From positions 1-5,371 of the forward strand of contig JAQICQ010000111.1 in assembly GCA_027858455.1 (NCBI GenBank): a stretch of DNA of 5,371 nucleotides. The letters run 5' to 3'. The position numbers were made by a program, and so were the translations under genes. The stretch comes from Elusimicrobiota bacterium (GTDB lineage Bacteria > CG03 > SLGR01 > JAGXOG01). Under the pieces are notes generated by a model. The model did no database searches, had not been told where the DNA came from, and saw only the letters and a program-made list of their open reading frames with translations. Position 1 is the stretch's first letter. Each line of letters begins with the position of its first letter. Of the stretch, positions 1-5,371 are shown one piece after another.

Positions 1-503
1 AGAAATTGTACCGCGATGCTGAGTCCAGAGCAGAAAATAGTCAGTTGCTTTCTGACAATATGGGAGACATTTACGCAACGGTTCTCAGGCAAAATTATTT
101 TGTAAAATTTGAGTTGGAAGCCCACGGCAGGATAAAAGAAGGCATTACCCCGGAAGAGCTTTCCGATGTTTATTATAATAATCTCAAAAAACAGTTCGGG
201 TCTGCTGTGCAGGTGCCGGAAATTTTTAAATACGAATGGGCATATATCCCCCATATTGTCAATACGCCGTTTTATTGTTATGCATATAATTTCGGAGAAC
301 TTTTAACGCTTTCACTTTATTCAATGTATAAGTCAGACCCCGGGAAATATTTACCTATGATAACTAAAATACTTAAAGCAGGAGGTTCCGTTTCGCCCCG
401 TAATCTTTTAAAATCAATGGGTATAGATATGGAGTCGGAAAGTTTTTGGAAAGCAGGATTTAAAATTATTAAAAGATGGCAGAAAGAATTAGAGGAGTTA
501 TGA
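1..503 (+). CDS. M3-family oligoendopeptidase (PepF-like), C-terminal part only
   Basis: This is the 3' end of a zinc metallopeptidase gene. The reading frame is open to the window edge (AAA at 3-5, then TTG at 6), so TTG is an internal Leu codon rather than a start, and the HExxH zinc site must lie to the left. The visible ~166 residues match the family's C-terminal helical region: an 'IxATVxRQxxFxxFE' helix near residues 22-36, a 'GITPEELSDVYYNNLKKQFG' stretch, then an 'IPHIVNTPFYCYAYNFGELL' block at 81-100. In M3 peptidases this last block carries conserved His and Tyr residues that help bind the substrate; here they would be H83, Y90, Y92 and Y94. The end, 'AGGSVSPRNLLKSMGID' followed by 'FWKAGF', is also typical. 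The family cleaves short peptides in the cytoplasm. The stop is 3 nt before the next ATG, indicating co-transcription. The family call is firm; PepF versus other M3 clades is less so. Confidence 0.88.
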   Translation, partial: KLYRDAESRAENSQLLSDNMGDIYATVLRQNYFVKFELEAHGRIKEGITPEELSDVYYNNLKKQFGSAVQVPEIFKYEWAYIPHIVNTPFYCYAYNFGELLTLSLYSMYKSDPGKYLPMITKILKAGGSVSPRNLLKSMGIDMESESFWKAGFKIIKRWQKELEEL

Positions 504-506
504 AAA

Positions 507-986
507 ATGTTTGATATATTTAAGAAAAAAGTTTCAGGGAATCTTGACAGCGGTAAGAAAGAGTTAAATAAGGATGTAGATTTAAAGACCGCCGCGGCGG
601 TTCTTATGGTTAATATAGCTTATGCCGACAAGGAGTTCAGCGGTGAAGAGAGGGAGTATATAAATAGTATTTTAAAAAAGGATTTTAAGCTTGTCGGGGA
701 AGAAGGCGGGGAAGAAGCCGGAGAAGAAGTAGAATCTGTTGTTAAAGAAGCCGAAGAGCTTATTATGGACGATACCAATAAGTGGAAGTATATAAATAAG
801 ATTAACCGCGAATATTCTAACGACCAAAAAGAAGAACTTATTTTAAAATTATGGAATCTTATCTACGCCGATGACAACTTAGATAAATATGAAGACAGTT
901 TAATCCATTCGGTTGTTAAGATGCTTCATATCCCGCATAAAAAGATGATAGAACTTAAGGTTAAGGCGATAGAGGAGAATAAATAA
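507..986 (+). CDS. TerB-fold (COG4103-like) cytosolic protein
   Basis: This 159-residue soluble protein has no signal peptide or membrane segment. It resembles the TerB/DjlA-like all-helical family, in which acidic residues in two related helix-loop motifs are thought to bind metal. Both motifs are visible: 'AYADKEFSGEEREYI' at 38-52 and 'IYADDNLDKYEDSLI' at 119-133, each with A-D-x4-x2-E spacing, which looks like an internal duplication. Further support comes from 'INREYSNDQKEELILKLW' at 99-116 and the C-terminal 'HIPHKKMIELK'. Between the repeats is a low-complexity Gly-Glu stretch (64-74). A GAGGAG ribosome site at 492-497, inside the end of the peptidase gene, supports the ATG at 507. Despite the family name, nothing here points to tellurite resistance; no other ter gene is visible. 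The molecular role is unknown; a metal-sensing or membrane-stress role is only an inference. Confidence 0.78.
   Translation: MFDIFKKKVSGNLDSGKKELNKDVDLKTAAAVLMVNIAYADKEFSGEEREYINSILKKDFKLVGEEGGEEAGEEVESVVKEAEELIMDDTNKWKYINKINREYSNDQKEELILKLWNLIYADDNLDKYEDSLIHSVVKMLHIPHKKMIELKVKAIEENK
696..731 (+). repeat. three 12-bp in-frame tandem units in the TerB-like gene
   Basis: Units at 696-707, 708-719 and 720-731 (GGGGAAGAAGGC, GGGGAAGAAGCC, GGAGAAGAAGTA) encode three Gly-Glu-Glu-x repeats. They fall in the loop between the two metal-binding-like halves of the protein, so unit number could vary without breaking the fold. Confidence 0.75.
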
Positions 987-987
987 T

Positions 988-1377
988 ATGTTAGGATGGC
1001 TTATTCTTCTATTTACGGTAATACCGCTTGTCGAGCTTAGTTTACTTCTCGCTGTCGGCAGACAGATAGGTGTTTTTTATACAATACTGATAGTTATAAT
1101 AACCGGTGTTGTGGGAGCGGCTCTTGCCAGACAGCAGGGGGGTATTGTTATAAGGGAAATTCAAAATGATTTAATGGCGGGAATTATGCCGGGCAATAAA
1201 CTCATTGACGGGTTTATGGTTCTTGCCGGCGGCATCACTCTTCTTACTCCGGGGCTTTTAACCGATGCAGCTGGATTTCTCGTTCTTATTCCTTTTACCA
1301 GACAAAAAATTAAAATAATCCTAAAGAGGATATTTAGAAACAGAATAGATACGGGAAATTTTATAGTTCATCATTAA
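988..1377 (+). CDS. fxsA: FxsA family membrane protein
   Basis: This 129-residue protein has the usual FxsA length and layout. There are hydrophobic segments at about 3-22, 28-47 and 73-101, then a basic C-terminal tail (RQKIKIILKRIFRNR, 105-119). Family marks are 'IPLVELSLLLAVGRQIG' near the start, 'TGVVGAALARQQG' at 39-51, 'GNKLIDGFMVLAGGITLLTPGLLTDAAGF' split over 69-97, and 'IPFTRQKIK'. In E. coli, FxsA is an inner-membrane protein that, when overproduced, relieves the block on phage T7 growth imposed by F plasmid PifA; its normal job is not known. The start is supported by GAGGAG at 972-977, inside the TerB-like gene, with a 1-nt gap between genes. It is the last gene before the 113-nt gap, so probably the end of the left transcription unit. 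The family assignment is very secure, the function is not. Confidence 0.93.
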   Translation: MLGWLILLFTVIPLVELSLLLAVGRQIGVFYTILIVIITGVVGAALARQQGGIVIREIQNDLMAGIMPGNKLIDGFMVLAGGITLLTPGLLTDAAGFLVLIPFTRQKIKIILKRIFRNRIDTGNFIVHH

Positions 1378-1402
1378 AATTTAGTTAAGTAAATATATAA
1401 AA

Positions 1403-1427
1403 GTTTGTTTTTTGTAAAAAAACAGAC
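1403..1427. terminator. weak inverted repeat after fxsA, possible terminator
   Basis: An 11-bp stem pairs 1403-1413 with 1417-1427 around a 3-nt loop, with one G-T wobble (1405/1425). Only three pairs are G-C, so the hairpin is weak. On the plus strand it is not followed by a T-run (the next bases are CGCAAAAAAA), so it is not a standard intrinsic terminator for fxsA. On the minus strand it would be followed by an AT-rich stretch reading TTTTATATATTT, which suits leftward transcripts better. Its position between two transcription units is the main reason to call it. Confidence 0.3.
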
Positions 1428-1460
1428 CGCAAAAAAATGGAATATAAATGTTTTTTTGTG
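1428..1460. repeat. second inverted repeat abutting the promoter
   Basis: A 10-bp stem pairs 1428-1437 (CGCAAAAAAA) with 1451-1460 (TTTTTTTGTG), including one G-T wobble, around a 13-nt loop. It starts at the base after the first inverted repeat ends, and its right arm touches the TATAAT box. The 3' arm is itself a T7 run, so in RNA it could act as a poor A-tract/U-tract terminator; in DNA the phased A and T tracts could bend the promoter region. Either role is inference, and A/T runs can produce such pairings by chance. Confidence 0.3.
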
Positions 1461-1466
1461 TATAAT
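1438..1466 (+). promoter_or_regulatory. putative sigma-70-type promoter for the three-gene membrane cassette
   Basis: A perfect TATAAT box lies at 1461-1466, with TGTG directly upstream. At 17-bp spacing the -35 position (1438-1443) reads TGGAAT, which matches the TTGACA consensus at only three positions. Transcription would start near 1473, giving a leader of about 18 nt that contains the GAGGT ribosome site. This is the only intergenic space in the window large enough for a promoter, which raises the odds; the AT-rich background lowers them. Confidence 0.5.
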
Positions 1467-1479
1467 ATAAAATATTAGC

Positions 1480-1484
1480 GAGGT
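1480..1484 (+). promoter_or_regulatory. ribosome binding site for the zinc-ribbon/OB gene
   Basis: GAGGT lies 6 nt before the ATG at 1491. It fixes that start, since no other ATG, GTG or TTG nearby in frame has a comparable site. Confidence 0.7.
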
Positions 1485-1490
1485 AAAAAT

Positions 1491-2684
1491 ATGAATCAAA
1501 TTTCAAAAGAAAAGCCAAAAGAAAACTCAAAAGAGAATAACGGCGACGGGGGAATCTGCCCAATATGCGGGTATTTTGTAGGCTTGGCGCCTACCTGTAC
1601 AAGATGCGGCGCGAGAGTCGAGAAACGGATAGCTATAACGGTTGCCAGGAGGATTGCGATATTTGGCTCTATTCTCGGGTTAATTCTTTTATGGTATGCT
1701 GCGATTCTTAAAGAACCTGAAGCCATAAAGATAGGAGACATATCGGCCACCATGAACAATGCTCTCGTTGAAGTAGAAGGCAGAGTAACAAGCATAAATA
1801 TTAATGAAGAAAAGAACAGCCTTAAACTTTCCATTTCAGACGGCACCGGCGACGGTTTAAATGTTAATGCAATAAATAAACTTAATAAATTCCGAGAAGC
1901 TCTCGGCGAGGATATACCTGCGATAAAAGATACGGTGAGAGTGGTGGGCGCTCTTAATGTATCCCAGTCCTGGGGAAGTTCAATGTTCCTTTCTCTTCCT
2001 TCAAGGCTTAAACTTGTAGAAAAATATACAATAAAAGATAGAAATATCGGTGATATAACTTCAAATGACGAAGGAGACCTTTACCGGATTACCGTTGCAG
2101 TAAAGGAATACGAGAAGCTTACCACTAACAGCGGGTATGTGCTGAATAAATTTGTGCTCGGCGATAATACCGGAGACATTGAAATGGTTCTTTTTTCAAC
2201 TGATTTTGAAAGTCTTGCCAAAGAGGTCCGCTATGTGATAACAAAACCGGGCAGTCGTTTTAGGATGCTCGTTGATGTTTCAACATACCGCGATGAACCG
2301 CAGGTAAAGATCAGCGATCCGTCAAACCCGGACAATATTGAAATTTTAAGTTCGGCCGGCGGAAAGATGCCCGAAGATATTCCGGAAGATATTCCGGAAG
2401 ATTTAAAAGAAAGAGAAGCTTCAAAATTAAGTTCTGCTGATATAGGCAATGCCTATAAAGTAAGCGCAAGGGTTAAAGAAGTCGGACTCGGTGGGGAGGG
2501 AGTTTATCTTACTCTTGACGGTACGGATATACAGATATTTATATCTTATTCCCAGCAGGAGAAAATAAATAATTTTGACAAATTAAACGACGGCGGAGAG
2601 ATTCAGGCGCCGATGAAACTTGTTTCTTCCGATTACGGACCGGAATTAAGATTAACTGATGTTAACAGCGCAGTAGTTAAGTAG
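1491..2684 (+). CDS. zinc-ribbon, single-pass membrane protein with OB-fold-like domains
   Basis: This 397-residue protein is not a gene I can name. In order it has a charged, Lys/Glu/Asn-rich N-terminus (1-20); a zinc ribbon with two Cys pairs, CPIC (C23, C26) and CTRC (C36, C39); a basic stretch (R42-R54); one membrane helix (about 55-72); and a long beta-rich remainder. The remainder looks like three OB-like units, about 78-176, 186-286 and 316-396. Each begins with 'IGDI' or 'IGNAY' and continues with strands such as 'VEVEGRVTSI', 'YRITVAVKEY' and 'YKVSARVKEV', typical of OB-type barrels. An acidic, proline-containing linker (294-305) joins units two and three. By the positive-inside rule the zinc ribbon would be cytosolic and the OB units outside. 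Ligand and role are unknown. It is the first gene of the right-hand unit, 2 nt from the TctA-like gene, which suggests an accessory or regulatory partner for that membrane protein. Domain boundaries are by eye. Confidence 0.72.
   Translation: MNQISKEKPKENSKENNGDGGICPICGYFVGLAPTCTRCGARVEKRIAITVARRIAIFGSILGLILLWYAAILKEPEAIKIGDISATMNNALVEVEGRVTSININEEKNSLKLSISDGTGDGLNVNAINKLNKFREALGEDIPAIKDTVRVVGALNVSQSWGSSMFLSLPSRLKLVEKYTIKDRNIGDITSNDEGDLYRITVAVKEYEKLTTNSGYVLNKFVLGDNTGDIEMVLFSTDFESLAKEVRYVITKPGSRFRMLVDVSTYRDEPQVKISDPSNPDNIEILSSAGGKMPEDIPEDIPEDLKEREASKLSSADIGNAYKVSARVKEVGLGGEGVYLTLDGTDIQIFISYSQQEKINNFDKLNDGGEIQAPMKLVSSDYGPELRLTDVNSAVVK
2370..2405 (+). repeat. three 12-bp in-frame tandem units in the OB gene
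   Basis: Units at 2370-2381, 2382-2393 and 2394-2405 read CCCGAAGATATT, CCGGAAGATATT and CCGGAAGATTTA. They encode the Pro-Glu-Asp-Ile/Leu repeat of the linker between the second and third OB-like units. The length is a multiple of three, so gain or loss of a unit would alter linker length without a frameshift. Confidence 0.8.
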
Positions 2685-2686
2685 AT

Positions 2687-4105
2687 ATGAGCAGTAATGC
2701 GCTTACAATAATATTATATGTAATTTTAGGCACTTTTGCCGGTTCTCTTCTCTGTGTTATACCGGCGCTTCATATATATAATGTAGCCGGCATCGCGGTA
2801 GTCTTGTGGATGGGAACAAAATCGCTTATCCCTTATTACGCTCTGGCGCCTTTTTTTATGTCGCTGGTAGTTTCGTTTGCTTTTATAAATACAATACCAA
2901 TGACATTTTTTAATACTGCCGACGAGTCGGCCGGGGCTTCAATGCTTCCTTCCACTGATATGGTAACGAGGGGGCGGGGGAAAGACGCAGCGCTTTTAAC
3001 CGGGATGGGAACTCTTGCCGGAGCGTTTATGCTTATATTGCTCTACCCGTTTTTCTGGTATATCTGGCCTTATCTCGCGCGGGTTACGGGGCCGCATCTT
3101 CACTGGCTGCTTGGTCTTATTATAGTCCACTATATTATGAGCGAATGGCCCAAAGGCGCAGGCAGGGGTCCTACTGTCTGGGCGAAATTTAGAGATGCAT
3201 GGAGAAATGTATTTGCCGGGCTTTTGACTTTTACGCTTGCAAGCATTTTCGGACTTATATTTCTTTCAAAACCTATACTTCCGGCGGCAAACAGTTTCCA
3301 GAATATCATGCCTGTCTTTGTGGGATTTTTTGCAATACCTTCTATTATTCAGAGTCTTCTTTCTGATTATGACCCGCCAAAGCAGTATGATTCAAAATAT
3401 ATAAACGCCGGATGGGAAGATTTTTCTTACGGGCTGCTGCCGGGATTTATAGGCGGTATGCTTGCTGCGTATCTGCCTGCGGTTACCGCCGGTATAGGCG
3501 CAATGCTTGCCGGCCATACCACCAACCACAGAAATCTTGAAAGGGCTGATTTCAGGCCGCCGAAAGAAGAAGGAACCATAGTAGATCTCCATACTCCGGA
3601 GATGTATTATCGCCAGGAGCGGCTCTTTATGATAGCCGGCGGAACTATAAAGATACTTTATTATGTAGGGGCATTTTTGCTTTTATTTGTTCTGACCGAA
3701 CTTACTCCCTACGGGACCGGCCGAGGTGGGTTGACTTTTATTTTAAAACCGGTATTTATAGCCGAGCCCGGTGATTTTCTTGTTATGGCAAGCACAATAG
3801 TTTTAAGCGCCGGGCTTTCTTTTATACTGCTTACTTATCTGGCTTCGCTTATGACTAAAATACTGCCGAAGCTGAATCTTAAATTTATATATGTAATGGC
3901 GCTCACGATGGTCTTTATCATTATATATACAATGGGGGGCGGAGTGATAGGGATAGGTGTTTCTCTGGTGACTGCCTGTATAGGAATGATACCGGTCTTT
4001 TACGGCTGCCGCCGAAGCCACGCTATGGCAGTCCTGCTTGTGCCCATAACTTTAAATATGGCGGGTTACGGTGATACTATTATAAATTTACTGAGGTTAG
4101 CCTGA
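2687..4105 (+). CDS. TctA/DUF112-family polytopic membrane protein (solo permease-like)
   Basis: This 472-residue protein has roughly ten or eleven hydrophobic segments. It matches the TctA family, closest in style to the COG1784 branch that I associate mainly with archaea. Marks are the N-terminal 'GTFAGSLLCVIPALH' (15-29); 'FFNTADESAGASMLPSTDMV' (74-93) with 'TRGRGKDAALLTGMGTLAG' after it; a second half opening with 'YGLLPGFIGGMLAAYLPAVT' (248-267), which mirrors the first in the usual internal repeat; and a C-terminal 'GIGVSLVTACIGMIPVFYG' then 'CRRSHAMAVLLVPITLNMAG'. Classic TctA forms a citrate-type uptake system with TctB and a periplasmic TctC; neither is visible here, so the substrate cannot be inferred. 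The Pro-Gly seen in many family members at the half-repeats is Pro-Ala in both halves (P26-A27 and P264-A265). There is no clear ribosome site before the ATG, which lies 2 nt after the OB gene's stop, suggesting coupled translation. The stop overlaps the next ATG by 1 nt. Confidence 0.8.
   Translation: MSSNALTIILYVILGTFAGSLLCVIPALHIYNVAGIAVVLWMGTKSLIPYYALAPFFMSLVVSFAFINTIPMTFFNTADESAGASMLPSTDMVTRGRGKDAALLTGMGTLAGAFMLILLYPFFWYIWPYLARVTGPHLHWLLGLIIVHYIMSEWPKGAGRGPTVWAKFRDAWRNVFAGLLTFTLASIFGLIFLSKPILPAANSFQNIMPVFVGFFAIPSIIQSLLSDYDPPKQYDSKYINAGWEDFSYGLLPGFIGGMLAAYLPAVTAGIGAMLAGHTTNHRNLERADFRPPKEEGTIVDLHTPEMYYRQERLFMIAGGTIKILYYVGAFLLLFVLTELTPYGTGRGGLTFILKPVFIAEPGDFLVMASTIVLSAGLSFILLTYLASLMTKILPKLNLKFIYVMALTMVFIIIYTMGGGVIGIGVSLVTACIGMIPVFYGCRRSHAMAVLLVPITLNMAGYGDTIINLLRLA
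4093..4096 (+). promoter_or_regulatory. ribosome binding site inside the end of the TctA-like gene
   Basis: GAGG lies 8 nt before the ATG at 4105. That ATG shares its first base with the upstream TGA (TGATG), a classic arrangement for stop-start re-initiation, and the site supports this start. Confidence 0.65.
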
Positions 4106-5253
4106 TGAAAGGTTTAACTCATTTTATCTCGGGAGTAGCGGCTGCGACTTTTATTCCGCAGGCGGTAAGGATGTCAATATCGTCAAGAATGGATATAGAA
4201 GGAGCGGCAAGCTCTTTCATACTTGTCCTTGCCGGAATGTACGGGATTATGCCCGATACTCTTGATTTTAAATTTGGGCAGTTTTTTGAAATGCCTGATT
4301 TTATAGTTGATCCGGACCCAAAAAACCCAGATCCCGAAGCTATGGCCAGAACATTTAAAGAAGCGGTTGAAAAAGCTGACGCAACAGGAGAGGAAGTGAG
4401 AATACAGTATTTTCCCACCCAGCTTGGGACAAATAAATGGAGACAGTACTGTATTATATTTGAAGAAAGCAAAGTCAGTATTCAGTTAAACGAAATGGTA
4501 AGTACCTCCCAAATTCCGTTTCTCGGCACGGCGCCGAAAGGGAAACGCGTAGGGAGTGCTGAATTTTCCCAGAAACTTAAATCGCGTTCGGAAGAGGTGG
4601 ACTGGCTCAATAACCTTATACGGTTTTTAAGACAGAAACTAAAGGGGCCGGACAGAAAAAGTTCTTCCGTTAAACCCTCTACGATTGATATCCTCTCAAG
4701 CACGATGTTTGGCTTAAAAAAAGAAGCCGATGGCCGGATTTTTTTTAACTGGCTGCCGTGGCACAGAACATGGAGCCATTCTTATGTGCTGGCGGCTATG
4801 ATGTCTGTGCCCGTAATAGGAATAACCTATCTTTTAAAACTGGAATTTTGGTGGCTTTACGGGGTAGTCTCCTTTGTTGGTATGGCGACCCATATTACCG
4901 AGGATATGACCGGCCATATAGGGGGTTCTCTTATCTGGCCTCTTTTGAAACCCCGGACGGAAGGATTTGAACTTTTTAAAGCCAGCGACCCGAGAACAAA
5001 TTTCAGCGTAATCTATACAGCGTTTATACTTATAATATTTAACATAGACAGGTTTACTACAAAACTTATAACAGGCGGCCCGGATGCGGCTATGTCCTGG
5101 TGGCTTTTTCTTCTCCTCTTCTGGGTTCTTCCCATGTTTATATATTTTAAAGTGGTTAAAAACGTTAAGAAAAACCTTGACGCAAAGAAGAAAGGGGTAA
5201 AAGAAGAAGAGGAAGAAGAACCCGACGGCATGGGAGATGCCGTCATAGATTAA
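4105..5253 (+). CDS. YdjM-like membrane-bound metal-dependent hydrolase with a large insertion
   Basis: This 382-residue protein carries the scattered His/Asp motifs of the YdjM family (putative inner-membrane hydrolases, PF04307): 'THFISGVAAA' with H6; 'GIMPDTLDFKFG' with D51 and D54; 'WHRTWSHS' with H220 and H225; and 'ATHITEDMTGHIGGSLIWPL' with H263, D267 and H271. Hydrophobic segments are near 32-50, 226-245, 247-262, 301-314 and 331-349. Family members I know keep the MPD and HR-x-SHS motifs fairly close; here about 165 residues separate them, forming an extra domain with a helix (78-91), strands (97-126) and a basic stretch (155-190). The C-terminus is Lys-rich and then Glu-rich (351-372), likely cytosolic. 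E. coli YdjM is LexA-regulated, but I see no LexA box here and the enzymatic reaction is not known for the family. It is last in the three-gene unit and overlaps the TctA-like gene by 1 nt. The family call is good; the substrate is unknown. Confidence 0.78.
   Translation: MKGLTHFISGVAAATFIPQAVRMSISSRMDIEGAASSFILVLAGMYGIMPDTLDFKFGQFFEMPDFIVDPDPKNPDPEAMARTFKEAVEKADATGEEVRIQYFPTQLGTNKWRQYCIIFEESKVSIQLNEMVSTSQIPFLGTAPKGKRVGSAEFSQKLKSRSEEVDWLNNLIRFLRQKLKGPDRKSSSVKPSTIDILSSTMFGLKKEADGRIFFNWLPWHRTWSHSYVLAAMMSVPVIGITYLLKLEFWWLYGVVSFVGMATHITEDMTGHIGGSLIWPLLKPRTEGFELFKASDPRTNFSVIYTAFILIIFNIDRFTTKLITGGPDAAMSWWLFLLLFWVLPMFIYFKVVKNVKKNLDAKKKGVKEEEEEEPDGMGDAVID
5224..5244 (+). other. perfect GC-rich hairpin at the 3' end of the YdjM-like gene
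   Basis: GACGGCAT (5224-5231) and ATGCCGTC (5237-5244) pair perfectly over 8 bp around a GGGAG loop. The hairpin lies within the last codons, 6 nt before the TAA. The following bases (ATAGATTAAAG...) are not a T-run, so it is not a textbook intrinsic terminator. It could protect the mRNA 3' end, reduce read-through to the next gene, or be chance; it is the most stable short hairpin I noticed here. Confidence 0.55.
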
Positions 5254-5293
5254 AGAATTATTTTCCCGGTACTTACCCCCGATATCTAAACAA

Positions 5294-5371
5294 GTGCATA
5301 AATACTTTATAAATACAATTCTAATAATAGCGCTTATCTTTCTTTTTGGCTGCAAAGAAAAAGATTTAGGT
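5294..5371 (+). CDS. lipoprotein, N-terminal signal peptide only (runs off the window)
   Basis: A frame open after the TAG at 5246-5248 reads to the window end. Its only standard start codon is GTG at 5294, giving 26 visible residues. These form a short n-region with one Lys (K3), a hydrophobic core (residues 9-18: I, L, I, I, A, L, I, F, L, F) and a lipobox L17-F18-G19-C20, followed by charged residues KEKD. This is the layout of a type II signal peptide: Lgt would add a lipid to C20 and Lsp would cut before it, anchoring the protein to a membrane. No convincing ribosome site is visible before the GTG, so the start is tentative. It lies 40 nt after the YdjM-like gene and could belong to the same unit. 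The mature protein is outside the window, so no function can be given. Confidence 0.62.
   Translation, partial: MHKYFINTILIIALIFLFGCKEKDLG

Noticed and set aside
6..8. TTG as the start of the peptidase gene
   Set aside because: The frame is open to the window edge and the product begins in the middle of the M3 fold, so this is a Leu codon in a gene cut by the window.
507..1377. Tellurite-resistance or phage-exclusion (defence) island suggested by TerB and FxsA names
   Set aside because: No other ter gene, nuclease, ATPase or mobile element is present; both families are common housekeeping genes of uncertain role.
1381..1563. Minus-strand open frame across the intergenic gap
   Set aside because: Low-complexity Phe/Tyr/Leu-rich product from AT-rich DNA, overlapping the promoter and the zinc-ribbon coding start; no homology seen.
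4105..5253. SOS (LexA) control of the YdjM-like gene
   Set aside because: The gene has no own upstream region (it overlaps the previous gene by 1 nt), and I saw no CTGT-N8-ACAG-like site in the 1378-1490 gap.
4834..5355. Long minus-strand open frame (173 codons)
   Set aside because: It lies antisense across the YdjM-like gene, whose His/Asp motifs establish the plus strand as coding. Its composition (Phe/Lys/Cys-rich, no recognisable motif) is that of an antisense shadow.

Overview
The window is a compact, all-forward, moderately AT-rich bacterial segment with almost no intergenic space. It holds five complete protein genes, the 3' end of a sixth at the left edge and the 5' start of a seventh at the right edge. 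I see no RNA gene, insertion sequence, CRISPR array or phage gene. Most genes have Shine-Dalgarno sites (GAGG/GGAG), and the last one begins with a lipoprotein signal peptide, so this is a bacterium. The gene style (Lys/Ile/Glu-rich proteins, a solo TctA-type permease with archaeal-like motifs, a membrane zinc-ribbon/OB protein) would fit an uncultivated candidate phylum such as Omnitrophica, but that placement is a guess that the sequence alone cannot settle.

Left block (1-1377): the C-terminal part of an M3-family oligoendopeptidase (PepF-like), then a TerB-fold cytosolic protein, then an FxsA-family small membrane protein. The genes are 1-3 nt apart, and GAGGAG ribosome sites precede the second and third, so they look like one transcription unit whose promoter lies left of the window.

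Gap (1378-1490): 113 nt of AT-rich DNA with two adjacent weak inverted repeats, a TATAAT -10-like box and a GAGGT ribosome site. This is the only plausible transcription boundary inside the window, and probably where a second unit starts.

Right block (1491-5253): three tightly linked genes. The first encodes a zinc-ribbon, single-pass membrane protein with about three OB-like beta domains, predicted to lie outside the membrane. The second encodes a 472-residue polytopic protein of the TctA/DUF112 family without TctB or TctC partners. The third encodes a YdjM-like membrane metal-dependent hydrolase with a large insertion between its metal-binding motifs. Spacing of 2 nt and then a 1-nt stop/start overlap suggests that the three act together, possibly as a membrane complex. 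No function is established, and this cassette is the most interesting part of the window. A perfect GC-rich hairpin sits at the end of the third gene, followed 40 nt later by the start of a lipoprotein gene that runs off the edge.
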